The translations under genes were made by a program, and so were the position numbers. The notes beneath the pieces were generated by a model. That model saw only the letters and a list, made by a program, of their open reading frames with translations. It ran no database searches and had not been told where the DNA came from. From positions 333,240,374-333,304,373 of the forward strand of contig NC_045426.1 of NCBI RefSeq assembly GCF_902635505.1: a DNA stretch of 64,000 nt. The letters are read 5' to 3'. This document shows positions 15,834 through 27,950 of the stretch, piece by piece (position 1 is the first letter of the stretch; every line of letters starts with the position of its first letter). Source of the DNA: Sarcophilus harrisii (taxonomy: Eukaryota; Chordata; Mammalia; Dasyuromorphia; Dasyuridae).

Positions 15834-18150
15834 TCGCGGCGGGAGCTCCTGACCACTACCCCTGTTTGCCAACAGAATGCAGCCCAGGTTTCTTCCACAA
15901 CCTGGCCGCCCTGCTGCTGTGGCCTATCTGCCCGGCTCAGGAAACAGGCCTGCCCCCAGGAGTGGTTATTGTGGCCATTGTAAAGGTAAATGTGGGCCCG
16001 GGTGGCCCTGCGCCTGAAGTGGACCAGGCAGACCCCACGACCCCCACAGAAGCACCTGTGTTTGACTGGACATCCTCCACCTTCCTAGCAAGGACTGCAG
16101 GCCTTCCTTTCAGCGGGTCTCTCCTCCCTCCTGCTCCCCAGCTCATTCACAGGCTGCATGCTGTTCCATTTCCCAGCACTACCCGTGGGAGAGCAATTGG
16201 ATTGCTATGTGTCTCTCATGTCTTAGCTTCTCAAAAGCCTTCCCTTCTGTGGGTGTAACTTCGCTCCTCCCCAAGCAACTCTTCATCTCCTGTGGCTCAC
16301 AGTCTAGAAGAGACAAATCTGTCCATCTGTCTGTCTGTCTGTCTACCTAGCTACCTGCTTCTTTTTGCTCTCCCCCAAGAGAAAATGGTTTGGAGAGAAC
16401 AAAGCAAGATGCCATCCCTTTGGCTTTTAGCAGGCATAGATTTCTCACCTTTTACTGATGGAGTATCCTGAAAACCTAGGCAAAAGACCCCACTGGCTGA
16501 AACAGTGAACATGCCCTGCCTGGGACTTCTCTGTCGCTGTCCCCAAAGGTCTGCCAAGCCAAAGCAAGCCTTTTGCCCAATTCTTCCCAATAGGACTGTG
16601 GCTTCAGCTACCTCAGACCAGGCCTGCTCTGCAATGTCCCAGCTGTATCTGCCATCACAGTGTTGTATTGTTTCTATGGAATTCCTCTGGTTCTAGATCT
16701 TCCTTTCCCGTATCTTCAGAGACCAGGGGCTTGTAGACACCTAAAGTTTTCTTTGTCCAGTTTGCATGGGATGGGGAGAAGGGAGGGGAAGAACGTCTTA
16801 GACCTCTTTCCAGGCTGAACACCACGTCTTCCTCTGTTAGCTTCCCCATTTATCGCTGACTCTGAGGGCTTTTCTCGTCAATAGGTTATCACACAGAAGG
16901 AGGGATTAGACTTGTTGACTTGCCCCCAGAAGAAAGGACTAGGATCTAGTAGGTGAAAATTAGAGGTCAGCACATTCTTGCTCAGTACAAGAAGAGCTCC
17001 AAACAATTGGAATAGACTCAACAATGGAGTAGACACCTACTGCAGCCTTTTACATGGAGTGTAGAGGATGATTTCCCAGAGTTGTCATAGAGAGTGTTTG
17101 TGTTTCATGTAGAGGGATTAGCTGGGAGGGCATCTGAAATCTCTTCCAATACTAAGAGTCTTTGATCAGTCTAGTAGGGAAGACTGGTCCTAGATTACAA
17201 TCATCGCTGATCTGACCAAAAGGCCCCATGCCAGTTTCTGTTAAAGAAGTCTTACAAACAACCATAAACTCATTTGCCCAGGCTAACTGAGGACCCATTT
17301 ATTCATTTCTTCTTAAATCCTCACTCAATTAGTAAACCTCATTTTTCTTTGCTTGCTTTCTGTGGAGAGAGAAGAGTCCACTTTGGAGTAGACATGGAGA
17401 TCCAAGATAATGTCTTTAAAGGGTCCAAGACTTTTGGAATCAGAGGACTATTTTGAATGCTGGATCTGATGCTTATTCTAATATTTGGCAAGTCATATGA
17501 TCTCTTTGGGCCTCAGTTTCCCAAGTTGTAAAATGAAGGGGTTGAACCAGATGGCCTATAAATCCATGATTCTACCTCTAAATCCACAATTGTTGGCATG
17601 TTAGTTCTAAAGAGATACTTATGATGGTCTGATCCAAATTTTGTTTTCTACTCTTCTCTACAGAAAGCATAAATTTTAATTTCTGTAATTAAGTGCCAGT
17701 TTTCTCCTGCTTTGTACTGAGTGGTTTTCAAAATCCTCTGCCTTTGGTTTTCTTGGAGTCTGGGAATCAAAGGACACACAGACACTTGTCATGAAACTAC
17801 CACGTTGGATAGCCCGATCTTGTTTTGATGTATGTCAGTCACACATGGAGAGAACAGAGTGTCCTTGGCAGTAACCACACCCATGGAGAGGGCTGGGCAC
17901 AGACTCGGTTCTTTGTTGTAACATAACAGAAGAGGAAGATAGGCAGTTTCTTTGGATTTTTAACAGATAATGTTTTGATTTGAAAACTTTCAAAAGCCCC
18001 TGACTTCTGAGCTGGGGTTTAATTATTGGTGTGTAGTCCCCACCTGTGTCCCTACTCGCATCCCCACCCTTTCCCAATCTCCCGTCTTCTTTCTCTCCCT
18101 TTCCCAGACTCACATGTTGTTCTTCCCCAATAAAGTTACCGGCTTTCGCC
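15834..18150 (+). other. GRID2IP: probable GRID2IP 3' UTR
   Basis: The stretch after the stop codon is unusually GC-rich for this window near 15.85-16.15 kb and has few recognisable repeats: a short CTGT run at about 16321-16345 and a CORE-SINE-like stretch at about 17450-17585. The first good AATAAA downstream of the stop is at 18129-18134. Open frames here, such as one starting at 15866, show no family resemblance. The UTR extent is inferred, and a shorter UTR using a variant signal is possible. Confidence 0.45.
18129..18134 (+). terminator. candidate polyadenylation signal AATAAA for GRID2IP
   Basis: A canonical AATAAA hexamer lies about 2.3 kb after the GRID2IP stop codon, in a repeat-poor stretch, followed by mixed T-containing sequence. 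It is the first canonical hexamer I found downstream of the stop on the + strand. Only transcript ends would prove its use. Confidence 0.4.
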
Positions 18151-18433
18151 TACTTCCCATTGTCACTAGCCACATGGAAAATGGGGGAGGGGGGATGGGG
18201 GGGTTCACTCTCTGGGGGCCTGCCCAATGGATGCAGCCCAATACTCCCACTGGGGCAAGCAACTCATTGTGTCAGCAGTGGAAGCTGCTCCCTGAAGCTC
18301 TCTGACATCTCACTGCTCACCAGGCTGCAGTCCCATCCAGACAGGAACCACCTGGAGCCAGCTGGTGCTCACCGAGGGGTTCAGACCTCTCCTTCCATCT
18401 AGAGAGATGATCATCTGATGATACATTGATGGC

Positions 18434-19003
18434 GGTCATCCCCAAAGTCTCAGTGCAGCTTTAATAACTTCAGAAACATAAATGCCACAAACTTACCAGG
18501 AACAAATCAAATTATTATAAAATTCACAAAGCTACCTTGAAGATATTCATGTTTCTTATTAAATTGCAGTACAACCATCATACATCACTTTAGTCAATTT
18601 TTGAGATTTGCAAAAATTTGCATCAGCTGCTTCTCATATGACTGAAAAATTGTATTTGTAATTCTAGCCTCAGTATCATCCAAGGCAAGATTTTGATGCA
18701 TATTTGACAGTTTTGATGTGATCCCAAAAGAAAAAGTTTAATGGAGATAGATCAGGTGACCAAGGTGACAGGAAAGAGGATCTTCTCTACTATTCCATCG
18801 GTTTGAGAAAGTGTCATCCAGAAACTGTCATACATAATGCATAATGGCCGTCAAAAAGATATTATTTGAAATTCACAAAATGAAATTAGTGTGAAAGCTA
18901 TTTAAAGAATTAAAATTTCAAATGATTTTTAATAAGTTTGTAGCTTTTATACTTCTGAAGTTAGTAAAAACTTAAAATGACACTTAGACTTCTGGGTTAT
19001 CCC
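18434..19003 (-). mobile_element. Tc1/mariner-like DNA transposon relic with about 60-bp terminal inverted repeats
   Basis: The two ends match as inverted repeats over roughly 60 bases with gaps, sharing AAGTCT-x-AGTG, TAACTTCAGAA, and GC-x-ACAAACTTA. Between them, minus-strand translation near 18718-18769 reads SPWSPDLSPLNFFFWDH, close to the PRSPDLTPLDFFLWG motif of mariner/IS630-type DDE transposases. At 570 bp the copy is internally deleted, keeping only a scrap of transposase. I saw no clear TA target duplication on the left. Confidence 0.65.
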
Positions 19004-19009
19004 ATATAT

Positions 19010-19260
19010 CACTTTTGAGATTTTCAAACTGCTTTACATAATTGATCCCCTCTGTATCTCACAAAAGCCTGTGACATAGGTACTACCACTGTTGTTTTCC
19101 CCATTTAACAAATGAAGAAACTGAGACACAGTTTACCTGAGGAACTTGCCCATTCCTGTATTGCTAGTAAGCTTAAGATTCGAGATTTGAACCTGTTATC
19201 TTGGCTCCAAACCTAACATGGTATTCACTGTCCCATGCTGCCTCCCTTAAACAACAAAAT
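19010..19260. repeat. CORE-SINE fragment
   Basis: AACTGCTTTACATAATTGAT…CCCCATTTAACAAATGAAG…AACTGAGACACAGTTTACCT…GTATTCACTGTCCCATGCTG follows the CORE-SINE/MIR order on this strand. Confidence 0.5.
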
Positions 19261-19539
19261 AGAAATGGGGCTTATCGTGACTGCTCTGATAAAAGAGGAA
19301 ATGGAGGCTTGTTATTACCTAAAAGGAGCAATGTGAGAGCAAGAGTGAGACTCAAGCTGTGCTCAGGACGGCGACTTCAAAGACTGTACAGTGGCATTAT
19401 GGGGTTTCTAGATCTCTTCCATTTCTAGAGTTCAGTCTTCTGAACAGCATGACCATAGAAGAGAGGAAGAAAGGTTTAATTCCTAGCTCTGGTGCTTATT
19501 AGCCTCTCCTGATTTACCATGGAAAGTCACTTTCGGTCT

Positions 19540-19667
19540 CAGTGAATGAATGAATGAATGAATGAAAGCATTTCTTTCATGCTTTCTGTGTACCAGGCAC
19601 TATTGAAATTTTGAAAATACAATTATAAAATGCAAGGCAATCCCTTTAAGGAGCTTACATACTAATA
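19540..19667 (+). repeat. (GAAT)n run and LINE2-like 3' fragment
   Basis: Five to six GAAT units, then GTGTACCAGGCACTATTGAA…AATCCCTTTAAGGAGCTTAC, the wording of an L2/L3-type LINE 3' end. Confidence 0.55.
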
Positions 19668-19890
19668 GGGCAGAAGCACTGAGTTGTGTTTCCTGTTTCA
19701 CGGGTATTAAATAAGAATTTGTGTAGGATAAAGTATCCACGTGTGATCTATGCTGGTGGCAGGAGAGCTCATGCTGAGAAAACGTTGGATCCAGTAAGGT
19801 AAGTCATGGCTGGGGGGGCTTTGAGAGAGAGGAGGGAGATGAGCATAACTGGGATTTCTCCTGAGCCCCCACAGTGTAGGCATCAGAATG
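19668..19890 (+). repeat. 223-bp direct duplication, copy A
   Basis: Nearly identical to 20733-20957 (same order, scattered substitutions). Begins GGGCAGAAGCACTGAGTTGT and ends CAGTGTAGGCATCAGAA. The left edge abuts LINE2-like wording. No coding content was recognised. Confidence 0.85.
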
Positions 19891-20732
19891 GCATTTGGGG
19901 AGTAGTGACCAGGAAGGGAAATTGTTATTTCTACCACAGTTCCCAGACTTTTACAGCTATCTTACTCTTACTCCTTTTATTCCCAGTTTGATTTCCCTGG
20001 CCATCCTACTCAGTCTTCTACCTTCCTTTCCAAAATTGCCCCTCTCTTCTCCATACTGCTACCGCTAAGTTCTCTCCTATTCTTTTGGTTCAGTTTTAGC
20101 ATAGCTAGTATTGACTAAGAATTTCTTAATTATGTGTTGACTTTCCTGATTGTCATATCAATATCAAATTGTCAGTATCAGATCAATGGATCAATAAGAA
20201 TGGGAGAGGATGAAGTCAGGGCTTTAGTAGGAGAGCTACAGGTTGTTTTGAGGAAGATATAGATGTGTTATTTATGATTACTAGTACTAGTATTATTATT
20301 ACTCCTTGGAGGAGAAGCAATGTGGTACCATAGATAAAATTCTAGCTTTGGAATCAGAAAAGACCTGAAAAAAATCCCACTTCTGTCACTGGGTGATCAC
20401 AAGCTGAATTGTTTAACCTCTCTGAGTCTCAAGAATCTTCTAAGACTTATTTACTAAGTTAACAAAGGGTCTGTGATCAGTTTTGAAGTCAGAGAACACC
20501 ACAGATTCTTGGCGTGATGACGTATTCCCCTGAGATGTTCCTACCTTTTGCCCCACCTCCTTGCCAGTGCCTACCACAAACAACTGAAGAGAATGCCCTG
20601 ATTGCACCACTATTCCTGCCTGGGTACTTAAGACAATGAGATAATGGGATAGGGTATCTGCTCCCATTCTATAGCCACTCAAGAGTTGAGTGTAGAGGGA
20701 AGTGAGTGCTGGAGAGAGATTATAAGTGGGAA

Positions 20733-20957
20733 GGGCAGAGCCACTGAGTTGTGTTTCCTGTTTCACGGGTATTGAACAAGAATCTGAACAGGATAAAATA
20801 TCCAAGTGTGATCTGTGCTGGTGGCAGGAGAGCCTCATGCTGAGAAAACCTTGGATTCAGTAAGGTAAGTCATGGCTAGGGGGGCTTTGAGAGATAGGAG
20901 GGAGATGAGCAAAACTAGGATGTCTCCTGAGCCCCCACACTGTAGGTATCAGAAGTG
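20733..20957 (+). repeat. 223-bp direct duplication, copy B
   Basis: Begins GGGCAGAGCCACTGAGTTGT and ends CACTGTAGGTATCAGAA; 1065 bp downstream of copy A and the same way round. The DNA between the copies (19891-20732) is not duplicated. Confidence 0.85.
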
Positions 20958-21640
20958 GAATAAACAGGTATAAGGTGGCTGCACGCAGACCCAAATTTGA
21001 GCTGCTTTCTGAAATATGTCATGTAAATTTATCCCTATTTATAATGCCCAGAAGATAATGACCAATGACGGGCATTCTGTCTCTAGCCCTTGGTAGCTAT
21101 GTGACTGAGCTGATTACCTCCTCTCTCAGGCCTCAGTTCCCTTCCTGTAAAAATGGGATTTTGGATTAGATGTCTCTTCAGTATTTTTCAATTCTGAGTC
21201 TTAGGATTCAGATACACAACATAGTTGCCCAAGAAAGACTAGCTAGAAGTAACTGGCAAAAAAAAATAAGGTAGAAGTAGCATAAACAATTGTCACTTGT
21301 ATGGCATCATTTTCTATTTTCATTTATGTATTTTTTAATCATGCATCTTGTTATGGGAAGAAATATAGTACAGTAGATGGAGAGCTCACTTCTTCTGGAA
21401 GAATTGGGTGCAATTGGGTGGCCATCATCTAAGTCACTTAACCTCCCAGTGCTTTAGACAATACCGTAAAATAAAAAGCTGGAAAAAAGGCTAGAGGTAG
21501 AAAGTGGTTTATCATCTGATGGTTTCTGAAATATATCATGAAATAAATCATCTACACCAGTAGAGCTAGTTTTGCTGCCTCTATGTTAATTAAGTTACAG
21601 GCCTCATTCCTAGTACTAAACTTTGTCTTGACATAATAAT
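20958..21640. other. intergenic DNA with two CORE-SINE fragments
   Basis: CORE-SINE wording at about 21070-21200 and 21355-21480. Nothing else was recognised. Confidence 0.4.
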
Positions 21641-21649
21641 TTCCAACAA

Positions 21650-23190
21650 GCTTCTATTGGGTAGTTCATTTCAATCCCTTTCAGTCCAACAAGCACTTAT
21701 TAAGCACCTCCTATTTGCATTATGTTCAAGGTATTTGGGCTGCAAACAAAAAATTTAAGGGAATATTCCACTTTCAAGAAGCTTACATTACATTGGGAAA
21801 AAACAGCATGTAAACAGATAAATAATATACACACAATAATTTGAGGAAGGCTAATGCAACTCCAACTCATAAAATCAAGAAAGAGTTCCTATAGGAAGTG
21901 GCTTATGAGCTAAGTTTTGAAGAAAACTAAGAGATGTAGGTAAGGAGGGAGTGCATGGTCAGGCTTGTGCTTTAAACAAAATACTTTTAGTAAGTTTAGT
22001 AAATCGGGAGGATGATTTGAATTAGGGAGGGTATGGAAACCTGGCAACTAGTGAGGAGGCTGCTACAAGAGGAAAAGGTTCCTATGATAAGGAGTGGCTA
22101 CCTAAGTGCAGAGAAGGGGATGGACAATAGATGAATTGTGGAGGTAGCAACATCTAGATGTGGAAATTGGAAATGGGGAGGGGAGGATGAAAGAAAAGAG
22201 TTGAGAATGATGCAAGAGTTATCAATCTGGGTGACTGAAAGGATGATGGTAGCTTCAGCACCAACAAGGTTTAGAGGAACAGTGGCTTTCATGGTGGGGG
22301 TGCTGGTGCTGTCGTGAGGGGGAATAGTGAATCCTTTTCTAGATATATTGAGTTTGATATCCAATAATATCAAATAGTATCCAATTGATAATAAACCAGA
22401 GTTCAGGAGATTAGAGTGCAATAAATAACGCTGGTAGTGATTTGCAAAGAAACAATCCAATTCAATGAGAATGTGTTTATTAAGTATTTACTATGTGTCT
22501 ATACTGTGCTAAGTGTTGGGCTTATAAAGACTAAAATTAAAATAGTCCCTTTCTTCAAGGAGCTTACATTTTACAGGAAAACAAAATGTACATAGAGTCA
22601 ATTAAGTACTGAAGTGAATAGATCATTGGCCCTAGAAACAGGAAGGCCTGAGTTCAGATCCATCCTCCTACACTTACTACTTGTGTGATCTTGCAGAAGT
22701 CATTTAGTCTGCCTCAGTTTCCTCTTCTGTAAAACGGAAATAATAGCATCTGCTCCCCACTGCTGTTGTAGAGATAGTATTTATAAAGCACTTTGCAAAA
22801 TTTAAAGTTCTATATAAATGCTAGCCATCATTATAAGTAAAAAACAAAGTAACTTTCATGGGGAGAGGTTACTAGTTACTGGTATAATGAGGATAAGACT
22901 TCTTGCAAGAAGTGGGATTTAAGTAGAAACTTGAAAGAAGCTACAGGTTCTATAAGGCAGAGGCTTAGATGGAGTGTATTCCAAGCTATTGCCTATGCAA
23001 GGAGACAGGTGTATTGAGAGATAAAATGTTGCAAGCAGAATAGATTGGCTAAAGCACAGGGACTGTGAAAGACAGCAAAGTACAGTAAGCTTGGGAAGGC
23101 AGACTGGAGCCAGTTTGTGGAAAATTTTAACTGTTACACAAAAGAGTTCGTATTTTATCTGTCAGAGCCTGGGGAACCAGAAGTGGAGTC
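21650..23190 (+). repeat. LINE2/L3-type 3' copies flanking a CORE-SINE
   Basis: Two copies start with CAACAAGCACTTATTAAGCA (about 21688) and ATGTGTTTATTAAGTATTTA (about 22465) and continue with AAGAAGCTTACATTACATTG and AAGGAGCTTACATTTTACAG, then GAAGTGGCTTATGAGC and GAAGTGGGATTTAAGTAGAA. A CORE-SINE sits at about 22616-22830. Confidence 0.55.
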
Positions 23191-23630
23191 CATGGCTGGG
23201 GGGAAGAAAAGGGAAGGAAAAGGAGGAGAAGGAGCAAATGACAGTGGTTGAAGAGTAAGTATCATAGTGGGGAGATGATTGATTAGAGTGGAAGATGACT
23301 AAGGTTACAAACTTTGGTGATGAGAAGGTTGATGAGCTTCTCTGAAATCTTTGGGGAAGTTAGAGCAAAAGAAGAGAGAATGGGGGTTAAAGTTGAAGGA
23401 AAAAGAGGGATAGAACTGCAAGAGGGAAGTTAGAACAGATGACATCAATTTTCTCCATCAAGTATGAGAAGTCTTCTATTGAGAGGAAGGGAAGAGGAAA
23501 TGATGTAGGTGCTCTGAATATATAACAAAAAATTTGTAATAAATGCTATAAGAGAGAGGGATAGCAAGTTAAACAAGACTAATTTAAATTTGTAAGAGTG
23601 AGTCATTTCCCAAAAACTGGTTAACAGCTG
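23191..23630. other. purine-rich intergenic stretch, unassigned
   Basis: Rich in GGAAGG and AGAGAG words, no coding or repeat identity recognised. Confidence 0.3.
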
Positions 23631-23975
23631 ATTTTTCCCCCAATTATATTTTGTTTTGCCTAAAACACGTAAAGATAGTTTTCAACATTCATTTTTGTAA
23701 AACTTTGTGTTCCAAATTTTTTTCCTCCCTCCCTTACTTCTCTGTTCCCCAAGACAGCAAGCAATCTGAAATAGGTTAAATATGTGCAATTCTTTTAAAT
23801 ATATTTCCACATTTTTCATGTTGTATAAGAAAAATCAGATCAAAAGGGAAAAAACACAAGAAAGGGGAAAAAATAAGCAAACAAACACATTCAGTTTCCA
23901 TGGTTCTTTCTGGATATGAATGGCATTTTCCATCCCAAGTCTATTCTTTGAATCACTGCATTGTTGAAAAGAGAA
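23631..23975 (-). mobile_element. L1 3' end
   Basis: GTAAAGATAGTTTTCAACAT…AGGTTAAATATGTGCAATTC…AAGAAAAATCAGATCAAAAG: L1 3' UTR on the minus strand, 5'-truncated. Confidence 0.7.
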
Positions 23976-24059
23976 ACAGGCAATCTTGAAAGGAAAAAAA
24001 CCAAATTACCAACAACCAGATTTTTTTAAAAATTCACTAATAATTAAAAAATTATACTC

Positions 24060-24205
24060 TGGGGTTAGAATGTGAACCCCTTGAGAGCTTGAATGGGGTG
24101 GGTTTTTTGGGGTTTTTTTTTTGCCTGTTTTTTCTATCTCCAACCCTAAGTACACTGCCTAGCACAAAGCAGGAACTTAACAAATGCTTGCTGATTTAAT
24201 TTGAC
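24060..24205 (+). repeat. LINE2-like 3' end
   Basis: TGTGAACCCCTTGAGAGCTT…CTAAGTACACTGCCTAGCAC…CTTAACAAATGCTTGCTGAT, the known L2-type 3' end. Confidence 0.55.
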
Positions 24206-24525
24206 TAAAAGTTCTTATGGGGAGTTGACTGGCATAGGCATGAATGACTCAAAGTGAGATAGTGAGTTTCTGTCATTAGAGATGTTCAAGAAAATCCTGA
24301 ATGACTTCTGATTGGATATGCTACAGAGGTAATTCACTTGTCTAGGAATCTAGATTACATGACCTCTAACCAGGATTATTGTCAGAGAAACAGGCAGCAC
24401 TATGGCCAGCAAGGTTGGCAAAGCTAAGACTGACCTGTCAAGATTACTCTGCTATCAAGGTAGGGATAAGCAATCACCATTACTGGACTTTCTACCCTGA
24501 CAGCTTTTTTATGAGAGAGATTCTT

Positions 24526-24693
24526 AAACGGGGGTCTATGAATTTTTTTAAAGAATATTTTTATTTATTTGTTTTCCTTGTGATTCTTTATGTTTTATAC
24601 TTTTAAAATATTGTTCCAAGAAGGGTCCTTAAGTTTTACCAGACTGCCAAAGGGGTCCATGAAACACAAAAAAAATTATGAACCTCTGCCCTG
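24526..24693. mobile_element. second hAT-like MITE family, one copy
   Basis: The left end GATTCTTAAACGGGGGTCTA and the right end TTATGAACCTCTGCCC are imperfect inverted repeats around the phrase GACTGCCAAAGGGGTCCATG, a wording I know from ancient mammalian hAT-type MITEs. The family name is not assigned. Confidence 0.5.
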
Positions 24694-24759
24694 TAGATTT
24701 CTTAAAAGCCCTCCAAAATTTTTTATGCCCCACCCCCTACGAAAGAGGCATTTTAAGAG

Positions 24760-26880
24760 TTCAAGTAGAATTTTCTTTAGCTCCTTTTTTTGAATTATGA
24801 ATTCCCTTTTTTATTTAAGGAGAAAATGAGGCTGGTCATATAGTTTATATGCTTGTCCTTGTGTTTTGGTGGTCTGAATCAATCACAGATTGAGAAATAG
24901 GATGAGGGGAAGGAAACTATGTGGGTTTTCCTAAGGCAAAATTTTCCCCATATAAGTTGGGCATATGTTCGTGCCTTTTCCTTGCTGCTCTCCCTGTCAA
25001 GGAAAGTGTATATTTGTCTGGTATCAATCCTGTTGCCTGGTTCCTGTGGCAGTGCTTTGTTCTGTCCCTGGGTGAAGAAGGGTTTGTGTTGTGTAAAGGC
25101 CTGGTCTAGTTATGAAAAGGCCTTTCAGTAAAAACAACTTCAGCTGCATTTCTGGTTTCACAATTGTTTTGATGCCTTGCCCTACCACCCGAAGGATATT
25201 TTTAAGAGTCCAGATGCAATACTGGGCTTCCCCCATTTAACTCCAGAATTCTGCAATAAAGTATAATGGGAAAAGGTCCAGAATACATAAATAACTTCTC
25301 CATCCTGCCAACTGTTCAGAACCCCAAAACCAATTATGCCCAAAAGAGTAGGGAAGCTGTGACAGGTGAGCCTCAGTGAGGGCATCCTGGAGGCAAGCCA
25401 GTGAGTCATTCTCCTGATCCCCAGTTTGATGATGTGGAAGGAAAAAACAACAATCCAAAAACAATCAATCCTTTCATTTTAGCTAAATATGTCAGAGATA
25501 TTAGCTATTATTATGTGTATAAGCTTGGAGAAAGACTAATTGTCACTTCATCTTGCTTAACCATAAAGAATTTTCCCTCCTCCTGCAAGTAGCTTCCAAA
25601 TCACTTTCTGGGGTAAGTAAAATAAAAGATGAAAATCCACAACAAGGGTAAATCAAAAGTACATTATTTCAGTTAGGGTTTTCATAGTTACTTAGCAATA
25701 CTTCGGTACAAGTATTTTATACATAAAAAAACATGTTGGTCCTCGAAGAAGTGTCTGTCTAAAGCCTCTCTCCTCCAAAGCTACCCTTTCTTAATTGCAA
25801 TCTCTTAATTGCAAAATCAGCAAACATTTATTAAGTATCTACATGTGCCAGATACTGATGCTCAGTGCTGGAAATACAAGAAATATAAAAAGCAGGAATT
25901 TACAATCTAATGGAAGAGATAATATGCAAATAATTATATATAGATGTAACATGAGAGGCCCTGAGAGGGCCAAGTCTGTTGCATTTTACTCCTCCTACAG
26001 GGTTTCCTGGTACTCTGACAGGATTGGGGAGTCTCTGTTCTTCTGCTCTTGGCTCAAACCCCCCAGCACTTACCTTCCCTTGCTTCTGTAGAGATCTAAA
26101 CTAACATTCTAATTCCACTTAATCATGTCCCAAAAGATTAGCTTTTACAAAGGAATATTTGCTTGAAAGGTATGGTAAGAACAAGCACATAAACATTTTT
26201 CTTCAGCATCAAGGAGGTACAATTCCTCCTATAGCCCGTCAGTCTGGGTGTGGGCTGGGAGACTCATCATAATTCTGCTCCTACATGGCATTAGTTCCAC
26301 AAAGTTCAAGCCCAAATCCCCACCAGGCTAAGGTCCCATTGCTTGTTAGGACTTCCTTGATGAACTGGCTGTGACATTTGCACTGGATTCTTGAACTCTG
26401 GGATAGCTTCAGATAGCTCTAGTTCCCAGATTGAAGATTCCCCTCCTTGTACCTCAAACAGAACAGGAAAAATGAAATGGGTCAAATCCTCAAACCTTTT
26501 TCTCGAGATAACATGGCCTATGGGAGAAGAAAGTTGGCCTATAGGCTCTCCCCTCCTTACCACAAAGTTTCACCTGCTGAAAATGGAGTCCTTCACCTTT
26601 AGACATGGATACAGGATAAGGGCCAGACTATGTAGGACAGCTGCAGGAATCATTTTCTCTCAGATTTATTTTTTTTTCTATCTTATTCCATCACCCTGCC
26701 TTTAAAGAGTCAGGGAATTCAGAGCAGAAAGGGATCCTGGGAGAATAATAGTGTGATTTTCCCTATTTTAAGGAAAAGGAATCTGAGATCCTGAAAGTTT
26801 AAAAAGCTAGCAAGTGTTCAAAGCAGGATTTGAAAACTAGGTCTTCTGACCTAGTCTAGAGCTCTTTTCATTATGGCAAT
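24760..26880. other. intergenic DNA with few repeats
   Basis: A LINE2-like fragment at about 25805-25935 (AACATTTATTAAGTATCTAC) and a CORE-SINE at about 26770-26880. The stretches 24790-25790 and 25940-26760 hold nothing I can name; short open frames show no family features. Confidence 0.35.
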
Positions 26881-26881
26881 T

Positions 26882-27415
26882 TCTTTTTATTTTTAAAAAT
26901 AGCTTTTAATTTTCACAATACATACAAAGATAATTTTCAACATTCACCCTTACTTGTGTTCCACATTTATCACACACTGCACAAGAAAAATCTGATCAAA
27001 AAGGGGAAAAAGAGAAAGAAAAAAATCACACAAACAATAACAAAAAAGGTGAAAATACATCACTGTGATCCGCATTCAGTTTCTATCCATAGTCCTCTCT
27101 CTGAATGCAGATGGCATTCTTTTCATCACAAGATCATTGGACCTGCCTGAATCACCTCATTGTTGAAAAGAGCCACATCCATCAGAATTGATCATCGGTT
27201 AATCTTGGTTGCTATGTGCGGTGTTCTCTTGGTTCTGCTCACTCCACTTAGTATCAGTTTATGTAAGTCTCTCCAGACCTTTCTGAAATCATCCTGCTGA
27301 TTGTTTCTTATGGAACAATAATATTCCATAACCTTCATATACCATAACTCATTCAGCCTTTCCCCAGCTGATGGCCATTCACTCAGTTTCCAGTTCCTTG
27401 CTACTACAAAAAAAG
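26882..27415 (-). mobile_element. L1 3' end
   Basis: From a TTTTTATTTTTAAAAATAGC tail region through CACTGCACAAGAAAAATCTG to TTCCAGTTCCTTGCTACTAC, covering the 3' UTR and the last ORF2 codons on the minus strand. Confidence 0.78.
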
Positions 27416-27429
27416 GCTTATGCTGAATT

Positions 27430-27950
27430 GCTTATTCATGACCAAGTATAATTATACAGTCTGGAACAAAAAAACTCCTAGCTACCTGGGATAACTTTGG
27501 AGACCTGGTGAAATTCTATGGAACTCTAGTATATCCCAAAACTGACTCACTAGTGGGGCTAGGACTTTGTAATTTTGGCCATTTCTGAATCAAATTTGAA
27601 AATGCATTGTTCTTACTATGCAGCTAATGGAAAAAGCTGCCCCCAACCACAGGCCAATGAAAAATATTCATGTATGAGCCAAAGGTTGCCTTTGATCTTT
27701 TGATCTATTCTATATTATCTTATGTACTTATATACATATTGTCTCCCGTATTAGAAAGCAGCTCCTTTGAGGACAAAGGCCATGATTTGTTTTATTTTAT
27801 ATCATAATTTCAGAATTACCCTGCTTCACATTAGTGAAAAAAAAAGATGTGTACGAAACAACAGATCTGTTATATATAGCTTGCATTTTTTAAAGAATAT
27901 AATAAATTCACCATTGATTTCAAAACTGCCCTAATCTTCTGAATCTTCTT
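27430..27950. other. intergenic DNA, unassigned
   Basis: LINE2-like 3' wording at about 27735-27800; otherwise nothing recognised. Confidence 0.3.

Noticed and set aside
20440-20838. Open frame of 132 codons on the minus strand overlapping duplication copy B
   Set aside because: No recognisable domain, no initiation or splice context, and copy A does not preserve the frame.
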